Shown one piece after another: positions 23,165-41,324 of a stretch of DNA of 64,000 nt. Both the position numbers and the translations under genes were made by a program. A model generated the notes under the pieces. That model searched no databases, was not told the origin of the DNA, and saw only the letters and a program-made list of their open reading frames with translations. Origin of the DNA: Pohlia nutans (lineage: Eukaryota; Streptophyta; Bryopsida; Bryales; Mniaceae); NCBI GenBank assembly GCA_022496805.1, contig CM040088.1:1240001-1304000 (forward strand), written 5' to 3'. How positions within the stretch are numbered: position 1 is the first letter of the stretch; every line of letters begins with the position of its first letter.

Positions 23165-24021
23165 CCCTTAACTTCCTAGGCGACCCAAAATGGGTCGCTC
23201 TATTTTTAGAACTGAAAATATCTTCAGGAAGGAGTGCCCAAATGATTCAAAATTTGGGCCAATTTTGTGAAGAAACGAGTTAGCTATCCAATGGTGTAGT
23301 CTGATTTGGAAAAATGCACATTGTCAATTTTACAAAAATCCACAAGTGCTGGGTGGTCACAAATTTATGGAAGAAAAGTCAACAAAAGAGAGTGACGGGC
23401 GAATGACGAGTTGCCACGTATTCCAGTTGGGTAGGGCGGCTTGTGGATGGGTGTAGCTACTGAAATGCAAATTTTGCACTTGGATTTCACCTTTTTTCCA
23501 AAGTTCTTTTTCCTACTGTATGTGTTCTTTTGTGTACTTTCAACCTACCGTGTCCGATTTTGCAATGGATGATTAGATTTGTAGGAATTTGTAAGATTTC
23601 TCTCAAAGTCACAAGTGAACTAGTAAGAAGTGGATGTCATGTCAAGGCCTCTTTCTCACTCCTTTTTTATCCTAAAAATACAAAACTTGTTGTCATGCGT
23701 AGGGAACTTGATTATCTTCAGAATTCTAGACGGCACCAACTTTCTAAAATAGTATGTGCCCAAGAGAGTTGGTCAAAGCTTATTTTCAGCAGTGAGAAAA
23801 CAGTGAATTTTTTGGAGTACCCTTCACTTTTGTGTCCCATCCAAGCAACCTATAATTCAGATTGACACTAAACTTTGTAAAGATGAAGGTGACTTGCATA
23901 TCTACAAGATCTTACGGTTGATTTTGTAAAAAAGTGAGCTACATAAGTTTGAGCAACATGTATCCCTAACCAAAAAAATCAGGGTCCAAAACGCGCTGAA
24001 AATGGTTCAGGAAGTTAAGGG
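23165..24021. mobile_element. piggyBac-like MITE, 857 bp
   Basis: The left flank is TTAA (23161-23164) and the right flank TTGA (24022-24025, one change from TTAA). Termini are CCCTTAACTTCCT on both ends, a 13-bp perfect inverted repeat. The 111-codon frame at 23530-23865 lies inside and has no recognised domain. Confidence 0.75.
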
Positions 24022-24060
24022 TTGAAGACCACTATTTAGCACTTGTCTCAAGATAGATAG

Positions 24061-24494
24061 GACGGGGCCGGTTGGTTGGTATAAACTCTCCTGGCTATGA
24101 TAACTCACTAGCAGTACCAAGTCATGAATACTACAACGTTGTTCAAACGGATCCATCAGGAGTTGAACCTAGACCATTCATTTGTAATACAACGCCCTTC
24201 ACCAACCAACCACAAAATTCATGACTTGGCAACCAACATCCAAACAAACTCCGAATTATAACAAACAAACTATCCATCCAGTGGATTAAAGATACTTTTG
24301 ATGTGGTAACTCTTGTTTTTGGTGACTCTTTGTTAGTGGTTACTTGTCACTAAAGTGTCTATTCCTAATAGGGGAGAGTAGTTTTGTTCCAATGGCCCTT
24401 TGTCCGGTGGGCACCAGGTCATTGTCATTATGAATAGACACTTTATTTATGTTGGCCTCGAAAGAGGACCGGAGTTTCTATCTATCTATCTACA
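24061..24494 (+). mobile_element. SINE/LINE-like 3' tail and minus-strand tRNA-like segment
   Basis: The 3' end (ACTTTATTTATGTTGGCC, stem CCTCGAAAGAGG, GGAGTTTC, (TATC)n, ending ~24494) matches the family at 1565-1880. Upstream, on the minus strand at ~24143-24232, is a tRNA-like pair: box A like TTGGTGAAGGGCG and box B GGTTCAACTCC. The repeats ACCAAGTCATGAA and TTCATGACTTGG form an inverted pair around it. It may be two retroposons on opposite strands. Confidence 0.5.
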
Positions 24495-25155
24495 TCAAAT
24501 TGCCACAACAAAATGTAGAATTTAACCCGAAAATATGGTAATTTGTGGAGCTAGAGTCGGGAGACTTGGATGGTGATGATGAAAGTTAGCTCACAAATCT
24601 ACAGATCGTGCTACATGTTGTATACTCAATTGTACAAGTTTGCTTGTATCGCTTGCAAAGATATCCAAGGTGTGTTAGAGGTTACCGGCAAAGCAAATTG
24701 GAGAAGTTTGTTTTCTTCCCAAAACAACCAAAATCACTCACTCATCAATAAAAACATTTACGAATGCCCCTTAAACTAAGCTGTAAAGAACATATGCTTT
24801 TCACAGCCGGGGTCCGAATTTGAGTCATCTAGCATAATCTCTATGATTGTAGGTCATCCAATCATGAAACAAAGAAATCTTTGAAAACTTAGTGACATGA
24901 TAAAACTGAAAAGAAGGGAGTGGTTATGGCTTATAAATGGGGAGTTAGCAGCTAAATGCAAATTGTAAGGCCACAATGAGATTATGTGATATCTTTTGGT
25001 GCAGACTGGAATTTTGAAGTTTTTCTTTGAAACTCTCACCAGTCAGTGAGTTTAGTATTGCCGCGTGATGGTAGCAGATTTATTCCATTTTCCTGAAAAG
25101 CATAAGCACCGACACCCCTCACTATTGTTGGAAAGAGTAGTCTTTGCAACAAGTA
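24495..25155. other. intergenic DNA
   Basis: No supported gene or repeat recognised. Confidence 0.45.
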
Positions 25156-25449
25156 AGGTCGAGGCACCTAAAACCGATCACTTAAGCTATCTACACTATT
25201 TTTGGACCAGCCATTAATAGGGTGATATTTTTCCTGGGTTGGAAGTTAGTTTTCGCGGAGAATGCAAATTTTTCCATGAATTATTTCCCAATATTGAAAT
25301 TTGTACAATTTTTCAAAGTGAAAAGTACTTCAGAACCCATAACCGATCACATGCTCTAATGTACAAATGAGGTACATCTTCCCTTTCAAAATCTAGAAAT
25401 TAGGCCTGATCCGTTATAGGTACCTGGTCGGCTTTAGGTGCCTCGACCT
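25156..25449. mobile_element. Stowaway/mariner-like MITE, 294 bp, TA duplication
   Basis: Ends AGGTCGAGGCACCTAAAACC and, inward from the right, AGGTCGAGGCACCTAAAGCC. TA flanks both sides (25154-25155, 25450-25451). Shares subterminal CCGATCAC.TTAAGC with 4559-4980. Confidence 0.8.
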
Positions 25450-25869
25450 TATGGTTTGATGGTGGCACAGACCATGACCACGTTCATTGTATTGATCTGG
25501 TTGCAAAAGCAGAGGTGGGAGCAATGAAGGCACAAAGGTTGGGTCCATCAGGGTCAAGAATCCCACACATGATGATACTGACAAAGTCAATGATGAGTGT
25601 ACCTACTGCCCTTGAGCTCCACATAGTACAGTACAAAATGCGGAATCGTCCCATTTTCCGTTCTTCCGTCACCCACAGGTTACTACAAAAACAATTGGAT
25701 AGAAAATGGGGAAGTAAACAGTGGACAGAACCATGATCAAATCCCAACCACACCAGTCATGATGGAATACGTGTGCTTTTCTGCAATAGGTAAGTTATCA
25801 TCTATTTGTGCCAAAAAGAAAGAGAGAATACGTGTGCTTTTGTAGTAGTATTTTTTTGTACTAAGTTAA

Positions 25870-26730
25870 TCCTTAAATGTCCAACCGTCCAAAAAGTGGA
25901 CAATGTACAAAATCAAACACAGATTTCTTGTTCGTCATTGACTTTTTGCAGTGTGGATTTTTTTACTATATTTTAGGCAAAAGTAAGCTTCATGCATATG
26001 TGATCCGATTAGAAAGGGGATGATTTGTGAGATTTTTATGTCTCGTTTCATATTGCAGTGATTCACCCAAAAATTCGAAGATTTCAACGTAAAAGTGGGA
26101 TTTCTCTAAATCCCCCGGTGGTCTTCAATGAATGGGGACAAAACTGCCCCCTATTTTTGTCGGTTCACGGGCCCACCTCAAAAAACAACCCCCTCCTCCA
26201 ATGGTTTTTTATTCCCAAGTAGGTCCCCCTAGGGTAAATTGGGGCCGTGGGCCCAAATTTGCAAAAAAAATTGCCAAAAAAAGCACCGACGGTGCCCAAT
26301 TTGGAAATTTCAGAAAAGGGGGGGGGGGGGGGGGCATGAACAGTGGTCTTGCATTCAAGACCAGCGGGGGATATAGAGACGGGGTAAAAGTGCTCTTAAA
26401 AAGTCAACTCACAAAATTAAAAAACCAAAAAAACTCCAAAAATCACTACACTTAGACTATTACATTTCAACCAATCACAACAAATTTCATGTACAAATTG
26501 TCTATCTTGTTTGTAATCAAATTACAAAAGAATTTTGAATTCGAAGTTTCAAAATTTATACAAAAACATTGGTAATAGCAATTGCAAATCTAACTATATG
26601 AATAGAACCTAAAATTGATAATGTACAATTTTTATTCATACATCAAATTCAAAACATCCCTATGAATTGCATTTTATAATGTATATTTTCAAAACTGCCG
26701 GATTTGAAAAGGAGCGAGGATGTTTAGAGA
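25870..26730. mobile_element. piggyBac-like MITE, 861 bp, with long G-run
   Basis: TTAA on both sides (25866-25869, 26731-26734). Left TCCTTAAATGTCC; right, inward, TCTCTAAACATCC. Its right part is homologous, inverted, to the window start. An 18-base G run (about 26317-26334) and other G tracts lie inside. Confidence 0.6.
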
Positions 26731-26765
26731 TTAACTTAATTAAGTATCATATCGTATGATGATTA

Positions 26766-27041
26766 GAGCATTCACACCCATGCACGCTAAAGCCGACTCT
26801 GTGAAATTGTTCATCTGCATTACAAGAGCCCTTGCTCTTACACTCCCCTAGCCTTGCACGCCCAGGCTCACACATCAAAAGTGCACATCAAATAGTTAGT
26901 GGACCAATCACAAGTAGAATGTGGGATATACTTAATTAAAGAGTGATTTGAAGGGCCATTTCTTAGCACGCTAGAATTGAGAATCTAAACACATAATTTC
27001 TAAAGAAGGGCCCTTGGCACTTTTCATTTACCAAGGTAACT
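26766..27041. mobile_element. H2-family Harbinger-like MITE, right end lost
   Basis: Preceded by TTA (26763-26765) and starting GAGCATTCACACCCATGCAC. It tracks the copy at 14364 through GAAGGGCCATTTCTTA up to CACTTTTCATTTACC, after which the similarity stops. A sequence GCATGGGTGGCCATGC at ~27400 could be a displaced right terminus but lacks the GCTC-TTA end. Confidence 0.65.
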
Positions 27042-27295
27042 ATATCTAAAAGTGACCATTTCGTTAAAACGTGCATAGCTCAATCTTCCATGATAAGTAT
27101 ATTCTGACACCCTATTGTTGATGAGAATGTGCACAATTTGACCATCAGAGTTTAGGGTTGCTTTAAGGTCAACTTATAGTTAGCACTTTGGAAATTCATA
27201 ACTTATTCATACGGTGTCCAAATAATGCATGCTAAAGTGCGTTGGAATCCTCTTGGACTTGCTAATAAGACCCATTTTTCTGTGTTATGTGTGTA

Positions 27296-27376
27296 AATTG
27301 GCTCAGTTGGTAAGGTGAACGCTTTTACATATAGGTAGCTTACCTGGTAATAATTCTGGAGTGCGAGAGAGTGTGG
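27296..27376 (+). other. tRNA-like segment (SINE head candidate)
   Basis: GGCTCAGTTGGTAAGGTGAACGC resembles a box-A region, followed ~40 bases later by a poor box-B-like GGTAATAATTC. Not a functional tRNA; possibly a degraded SINE. Confidence 0.3.
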
Positions 27377-27477
27377 GAGGGAGGGCAATAGGGGTATAGG
27401 GCATGGGTGGCCATGCGGGATGAATGCAATCTTGATCAACCACTCAGCCACGGGCACGGAGGGCACGGAGCAGGGCC

Positions 27478-27695
27478 CGGGAAGAATTGACAGTCAGTTA
27501 CAAGTCAGCCGATTAATTTTTGGAAATGGTTGGTTGATTTTCAAGAGTAGAGGCAAACCACCGAACTAAATGACTAAAAGATAATTATATTTAGTATTCA
27601 TAGACGAAATATACCGGATATAATCTTTAAAAACCGGTTGCTTTTGGAAAATAAAGGACATTGACTGGTTGCCTCAAAAATCTTCCCGAACAGTG
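27478..27695. repeat. 218-bp dispersed repeat, copy 1
   Basis: Starts CGGGAAGA and ends TCTTCCCGAACAGTG, so the ends are partly inverted. Co-linear along its whole length with 38110-38327, which lies in a helicase intron. No clear target duplication, so the class is open. Confidence 0.7.
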
Positions 27696-27974
27696 GCAGG
27701 GAGTGTTCCGCGACCGACTGAGCCGCTGACGCGCTGACTCGATGCACTCACTCACTCGGCCACCGACATTACATTGGTGGCCCGGGCTTTCATCGGTCGC
27801 TACCCCTCACCGACCAATCCCATCTGCCCGCTGACTCATCCCCCCACCCTGGCCCCACCTTTTGACTTTTGACCAGGTCTCCGTCGTTCCCGGATTCCCC
27901 ATTTCAGTTCCCACGTCACCGTCCTCCACGTTCCCGCCCGTGTTCTCCGAGTTCCACCCTCCCTCACTACATAA

Positions 27975-28131
27975 GTGAGTGCAAAGGATATTTTTAAAGG
28001 AATGTTCCAGAACATGGCGGATGCTTTTGGCATCAATCGCGAGGAAGGGAGGGAGTTGATTTGGGAGATCAATCAACTTTTGGAGAGGAGACCGATTCAC
28101 TTGTTTCCCGGTTCTTTCCACATTGATCGAG
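27975..28131 (+). other. possible orphan exon
   Basis: A well-formed frame (AKDIFKGMFQNMADAFGINR, then EEGRELIWEINQLLERRP) lies between an acceptor-like TACATAAG and a donor-like CGA|GTATGTT, downstream of ~250 bases of unusually GC-rich DNA (27706-27960). No flanking exon was found. NIF.G...LAEAFG in 11S-type cupins is faintly similar, but I do not assign it. Could be a captured or broken gene fragment. Confidence 0.3.
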
Positions 28132-28603
28132 TATGTTACATCAACTTTTTATTATGGTATTTGTATTATTACTACACTAAATAGGTACATTAGTGTTAGA
28201 TACATTAATTTACATAAACATGTTGTAAGTTTTTACTGTTGACCAATTTTTTTACCCTCTATATTGGTCAAGATGAGGTCTTTTAATAGTATTGGAATCA
28301 ATGTCTTTGGTAATTTTTTTTTGTCGAGAGTAAAAATCTATAATATTTTCAAATCTTATAATTATCTAACACTAATCTACCTATTTAGTATAGTGGGACC
28401 TGTGTTGTTGAGCACATTGAGCTTGGGTTGTCTCCTCGACGGATTCCAGCGCGGAATAGTCAAGTGAGACAAAGCGAGCTGTATTGTATAATAGATTATC
28501 ATTATTATTATTATTATTGAGAACCACCTGATCACAATGATGTCATGTCTCAACTGATTGCAGGTCATTTGTGGGTGTCAACAATTGGCTTTGTAATGTG
28601 TTT

Positions 28604-29106
28604 GAGCATCGCCACCCATGCCCTTTGATTGTGGCTTTGAAAAATAATTAAAAGGGCCTTATAGCAGTTCATATGGCCTTAGAAAATATTCACGCCCATT
28701 GTAGATTATTATTGAGATTCAAAACTTGACGAGGCAACAAAATCAAGAAGTCTAGGGCAAATAGGAATCTCCCAGATGCATTTGAGTGGGCTATTGTTAG
28801 TACTAGGAAAAAAAACTCCATATGACCCGCGACCAACACTAAACTCTATGATTATTGCAATTAATGAAGATGATTACCTTTCACAAATAGCCCGGTTTTC
28901 AAACTCAAGAGGAAAATACACGACTCCACAACTTGGCGAGTCAAAACTCATTTGTATACAGGCCTTGGAAAAGAGGCCCCTTGCATACCATGCGGTGGGA
29001 AGAAAAAAGGTGGGTAGGCCCTTTACATTTGCAAAAGAAGAAAAAGGTGGGTGGGCCCTTTACATTTGCAAAAGGCCACCTGCTGAGGGCATGGGTGGCC
29101 ATGCTC
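28604..29106. mobile_element. H2-like Harbinger MITE, ~503 bp
   Basis: Termini GAGCATCGCCACCCATGCCC and, inward from the right, GAGCATGGCCACCCATGCCC. The right flank is TTA (29107-29109) and the left flank TTT, one change from TTA. A 34-bp unit ending CCCTTTACATTTGCAAAAG is duplicated inside (about 29010-29077). The interior differs from the other H2 copies. Confidence 0.6.
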
Positions 29107-29109
29107 TTA

Positions 29110-29838
29110 GCTAATGCTCTTAGCTAATGCTCTTAGTCAAATATGGAATGACTCACATTTTGGATCACCATAAGTTAAGTTTCAAACTATTTGAACGTGG
29201 TCATGATTTATTATGTATGTTAAAGAACTTCATAAAAAATTACGAGTAAAACCATCACACATAACGTGTAGGATTTGTCCAAATCGTAAGCCCTCACATG
29301 CACTAATTTTGTGTTCAGTGGCACCTTTTGGCACCAATTTATTTCGGTTCTTTAGCATGCGTGATTTTTTCCACAACACATGCTAAAGTTATCAAAAGCA
29401 ACCAGCGACCACAACATTTCTATATGGAAAGCAATGGTTCACTCCAAAAACAAATCCTTTCACGCACCACCATTGAAAAAGTTGGAAATAAAATAAAATG
29501 AATGTTCTTTACGCAGAGCTTATTCTATACACAAGATATATCACCCCCACTTTCTGAGATCACATCCTCTTCTGTACTAATAAAAACCTACATTAAATAA
29601 TGAAATTGGTTGCCCTCCACTAAGTTCTCAACATTTTACACTATACAAAATGTTTAATGTTGCTATACAAGGATGCAATAATTTTCATTAATTAGAATAA
29701 ATATGTATATAGATACTTATCGAATTTCTTTTAAATGTTGACACATGGAACTTTTCATTCTATTTCCTCATCCACAATTAAGCTTCAGTGGACTCATTTT
29801 GCTCGTGTTAAAAATGAGGTGGTGGTGACTAGTAAGAG
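29110..29838. other. AT-rich intergenic DNA
   Basis: No gene is supported. The first bases repeat GCTAATGCTCTTA, a short tandem copy of the MITE end. Confidence 0.45.
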
Positions 29839-29842
29839 TTAA

Positions 29843-30403
29843 TCCTTAAGCATCTACACTACAACTACCCGGTCAAACCTCATCAATTCCTCAGATTTAA
29901 AATATATTATGTTTTTGGTATTTTTCTCGTTTAAGGTATTGTTAAACCAATTTACCTTGATTTTTTATAATTATTTAAATAAAAATAAATTGTATAAGAT
30001 TTTACAAATTTGTTTTCTTGAAAATCATAGTAATTACAAAAATGCTTAGAATAGTATACATTTTTTTAGGGAAAATGTAAATAATAGTGATGAATAACGA
30101 GGTGTAGTCGGCATATTGCTTCAGCTTACACAGAAAGAAATTTGATAGAAAAACCTTTTTTGTATTGTATATAGGAATTTTAAGGTTTTGAGCTTTAAAG
30201 TGTTGTAATAAATGTAGTTTTGAAAAATTTACGAATATGTGGGGAATAACTTTTATTTTCTAGTCCAATTTACCATTCTTCAAATTTGACCATTCTTCAA
30301 ATTTGGGACTATTATCATTCAAAATAAGGAACTACATAAAAATCAACGTTTGGCTGCAAAACCACCAAATATGGCCCGACATGGCTCTTTGAATGCTTAA
30401 GGG
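29843..30403. mobile_element. piggyBac-like MITE, 561 bp
   Basis: TTAA on both sides (29839-29842, 30404-30407). Left TCCTTAAGCATCTAC; right, read inward, CCCTTAAGCATTCAA. Confidence 0.7.
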
Positions 30404-30870
30404 TTAATGGACCAATTGCCACATGGGTTGTGTTGTGTTATACATCTAACACATTGGCAAGATAAAATTAATTAATTTGTGAGACCAACTTGTCAAACAT
30501 AACATTCTTCACCACCTATTGTTTACCTCTGAATCTCAAACATCTGTTAAGGAATTGGAAGAATCACAAAGAAATTTTCCTAACTTTGGCTGGGCCAAGC
30601 ATAGAGGGTTGAAGTGTTGAATTATTTTATTAGTAGTTTTTCTAAAGTGCTATTGCATAGTATAAATGGTGTCGTCCAACAAGGTGTGAAGAGCGTTATG
30701 TATGAGCACAACATTAGAGTGGGCATAGTTTTACTTACGAAGATATATTGGCAATGAGTCAAGTGATCTTCTATGTACTACAAAACATAGGGTGGCTTAT
30801 GAGGTAAGTTTTTTTGGGGTAAGGTAACCTAATTTTTCACTCAACCTAACTTCACTATTTAGTGCAGGAA

Positions 30871-31204
30871 CTCGGGGGGTGTAGTGATATGTTAGAGTAG
30901 CAATATACGTGCGAACAAATGATAGGGTATTTTAAAAACATGGGAACAAAAAATTATAAATGGACTTAGAGGTAATATAGGGTATCAAAAATGGCACTGT
31001 ACATCTTTAAAGTACTATAGAGTATGGAATAATAGGTAATTTGGAATTATAAGTAATGCAAGCCCCTTTTCTATGAACCCAAAGTAAAAAATTACACAAT
31101 GATAGCATGTGAAAAAAAAACCAAAAAAACAAGTAATACCCCCCTATAAAATAGTCGTTGTTCGCACCTATATCCTCAACTTTTTAACACACTGACCCCC
31201 TGAG
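30871..31204. mobile_element. hAT-like MITE (T1), 334 bp, 8-bp duplication
   Basis: Flanked by TGCAGGAA on both sides (30863-30870, 31205-31212). Termini CTCGGGGGGTGTAGTG and, inward from the right, CTCAGGGGGTCAGTG. Nearly co-linear with T2 at 31998-32335. Confidence 0.85.
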
Positions 31205-31997
31205 TGCAGGAAACACACGCACTCATTTCGAAACTCACTTCATTAAATTACTATCACATTCTCTAATGTCAACATATAATGTGATAATAAAAATTCATCA
31301 AGTGTGAAAAGGTATTATCCATAGCTCATTGTACAATATGTAAAGCACTGGATCAACTTCGTCCCTTTTTAAATCCGTCCCATAATAAAGTAGAATCACA
31401 TTGTGAAGACAAAGTTCCATCTTAATAGTGCTCTACATTGTTACCCACCGAAGTTGGCCCCGTAGCTTTACGTCTAGTTAAGTCCAATCCCTTAGGCTTC
31501 ATATATGGTGATGTCCTTGCGGCATGGCTTAACCTATCACAATACAATGAGGCTAACAAAAGATTGTTGCCTTTCTACTAAACCCATTAATTTTACACTA
31601 AAACAAAACAAAATAACTTCATGATCATTGAAGATCTCTCAAAAGGAATTTTCATAAGTGAAACTCATCAATTCTGGTTTATAGTCTGCTTTTTAAATTT
31701 AAAAATTCTAAATATTGTGCATTCTATTGCATTCACAAGCCTTGTGGATCAAGATCTAAGCTTTATCACCTTTGTCTTTTAATGAGCTTCTAATTCCCTT
31801 TTCAATTTGTTCCATAATAAGCTTTTTGTTTGCTCAAACTAGTACTAGTCTTATTGGCTCATAGTCCACACCTTTGTGTTTAGAGTCCACAACATTGGAC
31901 TCCAAGTTGGGAGTTAGCTCTTCTATTTTTAGAGTTGAAGAAGCTTATTATGGGACAAAGGATTATTCTATAGCACTTTTGCTCGCTAAGTTTTCCT

Positions 31998-32335
31998 TTT
32001 TGGGGGGGGGGGTAGTGATATGTTGGAGTAGCAATATACGTGAACAAATGATAGGGTATTTTAAAAACATGGGGACAAAAAAATTTAAATGGACTTAGAG
32101 ATAATATAGGGTATCAAAAATGGCAGTGGACATCTTTAAAATACTATAGGGTATGGAATAATAGATAATTTGGAATTATAAGTAATGCAAGCCCCTTTTC
32201 TATTAACCCAAAGTAGAAAATTACATAATGATAGCATGTGAAAAAAAAAAACAGAAAAAAAAGTCATACCCCCCAATAAAATAGTGGTTGTTTGCACCTA
32301 TATCCTTAACTTTTTAACACACTGACCTCCCCGAG
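31998..32335. mobile_element. hAT-like MITE (T2), 338 bp, 8-bp duplication
   Basis: Flanked by GTTTTCCT (31990-31997) and GTTTTCCC (32336-32343). Same family and orientation as T1. The left terminus is altered to TTTT plus a long G run (about 32002-32012); the right end reads inward CTCGGGGAGGTCAGTG. Confidence 0.8.
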
Positions 32336-32343
32336 GTTTTCCC

Positions 32344-34314
32344 AAAAAATGTATTCTAATGATTTTTTTACCATGTGACTTATTACTGTGAATTTAATCT
32401 TCTAATAACATATTGGACTTATTTTGAATGTTTTGAATTTTAAATATGGTTGTTTATACAAACAAAGCTAAAAAATCAATACATTAGATCAAACATTTTC
32501 ACATGTAGTAATTATGACTCAACTTAGTATCTTGGTAACTCATTGAATAATTAAAGAATTTGCTATTTATAATATGATTCAATAAGGTAGTACTTAGTAC
32601 TATTGATTCAACATGGTGACTTGTTAGTTCTTCATAATCAATGGAATCCAATTTGTAGTGAACATCTTCTCAAGTTGTGTCAGTCTATGTCTTTTAGATT
32701 GAAAGCAATGATCAAGGCAAAGGATGAACATATGTGCTCGTAGGTTGGCATAGTTTTGTGGTCATTAGATCATTTCAATGTAAGTGAGAAGCTACAACAA
32801 TCAAATATGTAGAATTTTGAACAATTATCTGTAGTGAAAAACACCCTTTAGTTTGCTATATTTATATGTAATTCTACAGCTTTTAAAAAACGTTTTGACA
32901 AGAAAGATATTTATTTCTAATTTATTTATACATATGTACAATTAAATGTTCAAAATCTATCAGTGATTATTTCAGAATGATTTTCACTAAGATCAAACAC
33001 AAAAAAACTTGTTATAATTTCATCAAAAATCAAAATTCAGTTTTTCGAAAGCAGAAATTTGTATGCACACCAATCTCACACCACGCCGTAGCTGGCTTCA
33101 CTTGCTGAAAGATCTCTGGATTTCTTGCAGGTGGACATGTGGTCTTGGTAATGGCAACGGTAATGGTAGGCACAAAAATGGCTGACCAATCCCAATAAGA
33201 TTTCTGTTTTGATCACCAATCTCTGGATTCTGGAGGTTTCTATTTCCACACTGAAGGTCTGATGGCCCGCATAGTAATTCCTTGAGGATTGATCAGTGTA
33301 CGTTCGAGAACACCATCAGTAGATGAAAGCAGAATTGTTGAATGGATGGTAATTGGCAATTTCACCTTAGCAGAGCTGAACACAAAAACTTAGAGAATCA
33401 TAGAGAAACCGAGGGCCTGGTTTGGCTGAAATATCGATCAGAGCCAAACTCTGATGGTCTCTTCGTAACCAAATTATCCAAGTGGCAATCATCCAGAGTG
33501 AGTACGTTAAAGAATCCATGTCCAATGCTTCAAGGAACATGAGTAAGCAGCAAGTTCACTAATCCTTCAATTAATGGTATCTGAATGTCGCTTTCCCAAA
33601 CCAATCACGATTTGAGAGCCTACTTCAAACTTCCATCATCACCCAGTTCTGGAGGCTCAAGCCTGAGTCCCTACCTCCTGGAATTGAGTTCTCATACAAC
33701 ATAAAACACATTACCAACCAACTCTAGACGGTCTCCCCCCTCAATGTTCTAAAATTTGTTGATTGGACGCACGACAAAAAAGTGGATACAAAAAAGTGAT
33801 CAAATTCAGAGTGAAGGGGAGATCCGAGTATTATAATACAATCATCAAATTGCGACATATAAATTGGGTGAAACTAAAAGGATATATGTATGTAACAAAT
33901 TGAGGAATGCTGGAGGCACTTGTTGTACCTCGAAAGAAGTAGCATGGCAAGAGGGTCCGGAGGTACTTGCAATTGTTTCTCACTGCCTGACTATAGTAAT
34001 GAATTTCAATGTAGGATACACAAGGACCGTCATTCGATTCCTGGAGATGGTAAGAGTACAGTACAAATTGCTTGCTCACGAGGCAGCTACAATGATTGCT
34101 AGATAGTAGTAGTGTACAGGACAGGACGACATGTCATCAGTTGAGAGTGTCCCCAACGCAAAGAATGTGGAAATAATGGCAATCATGTTAGTCTTAGTTT
34201 ACAGGGCAGGGTAGGGTAGGGTAGGGTACAGTACAGTACAGTACAAATGGGAGCGAGGGGTAGAGGCAGCGAGAACCTGGTATGGTAGGCTGGTGACTGG
34301 TGGCTGGTGGCTGG
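32344..34314. other. 3' flank of the helicase gene
   Basis: AT-rich to ~33.05 kb, then more balanced composition to 34.3 kb. No coding region is supported. Short direct repeats (GGGTAGGGTAGGGTAC, then ACAGTACAGTACAGTAC) occur at ~34207-34245, close to the helicase stop. Part may be 3' UTR. Confidence 0.4.
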
Positions 34315-41175
<6,861 letters not shown>

Positions 41176-41324
41176 TATCTTCCCTACTTACTTAGCCAAC
41201 AACCTTAGTTGGGTCCATCCTGGAATGTCCAAAACATCCTCCTCCATCATATATCATCCTCCACCATGCAATCAATCTGTAGCTACCATCTTTGCCCGGT
41301 AACTGCAAGTATCTCTCTCTCTCT

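Noticed and set aside
27296..27376. Functional tRNA gene
   Set aside because: Only a box-A-like region is good; there is no cloverleaf, anticodon arm or proper box B.
27975..28131. 11S globulin/cupin exon
   Set aside because: The resemblance is a handful of residues and no cupin motif follows.
30871..32335. LTR pair of a miniature LTR retrotransposon
   Set aside because: Each copy has its own 8-bp duplication and inverted ends, so they are separate MITEs.
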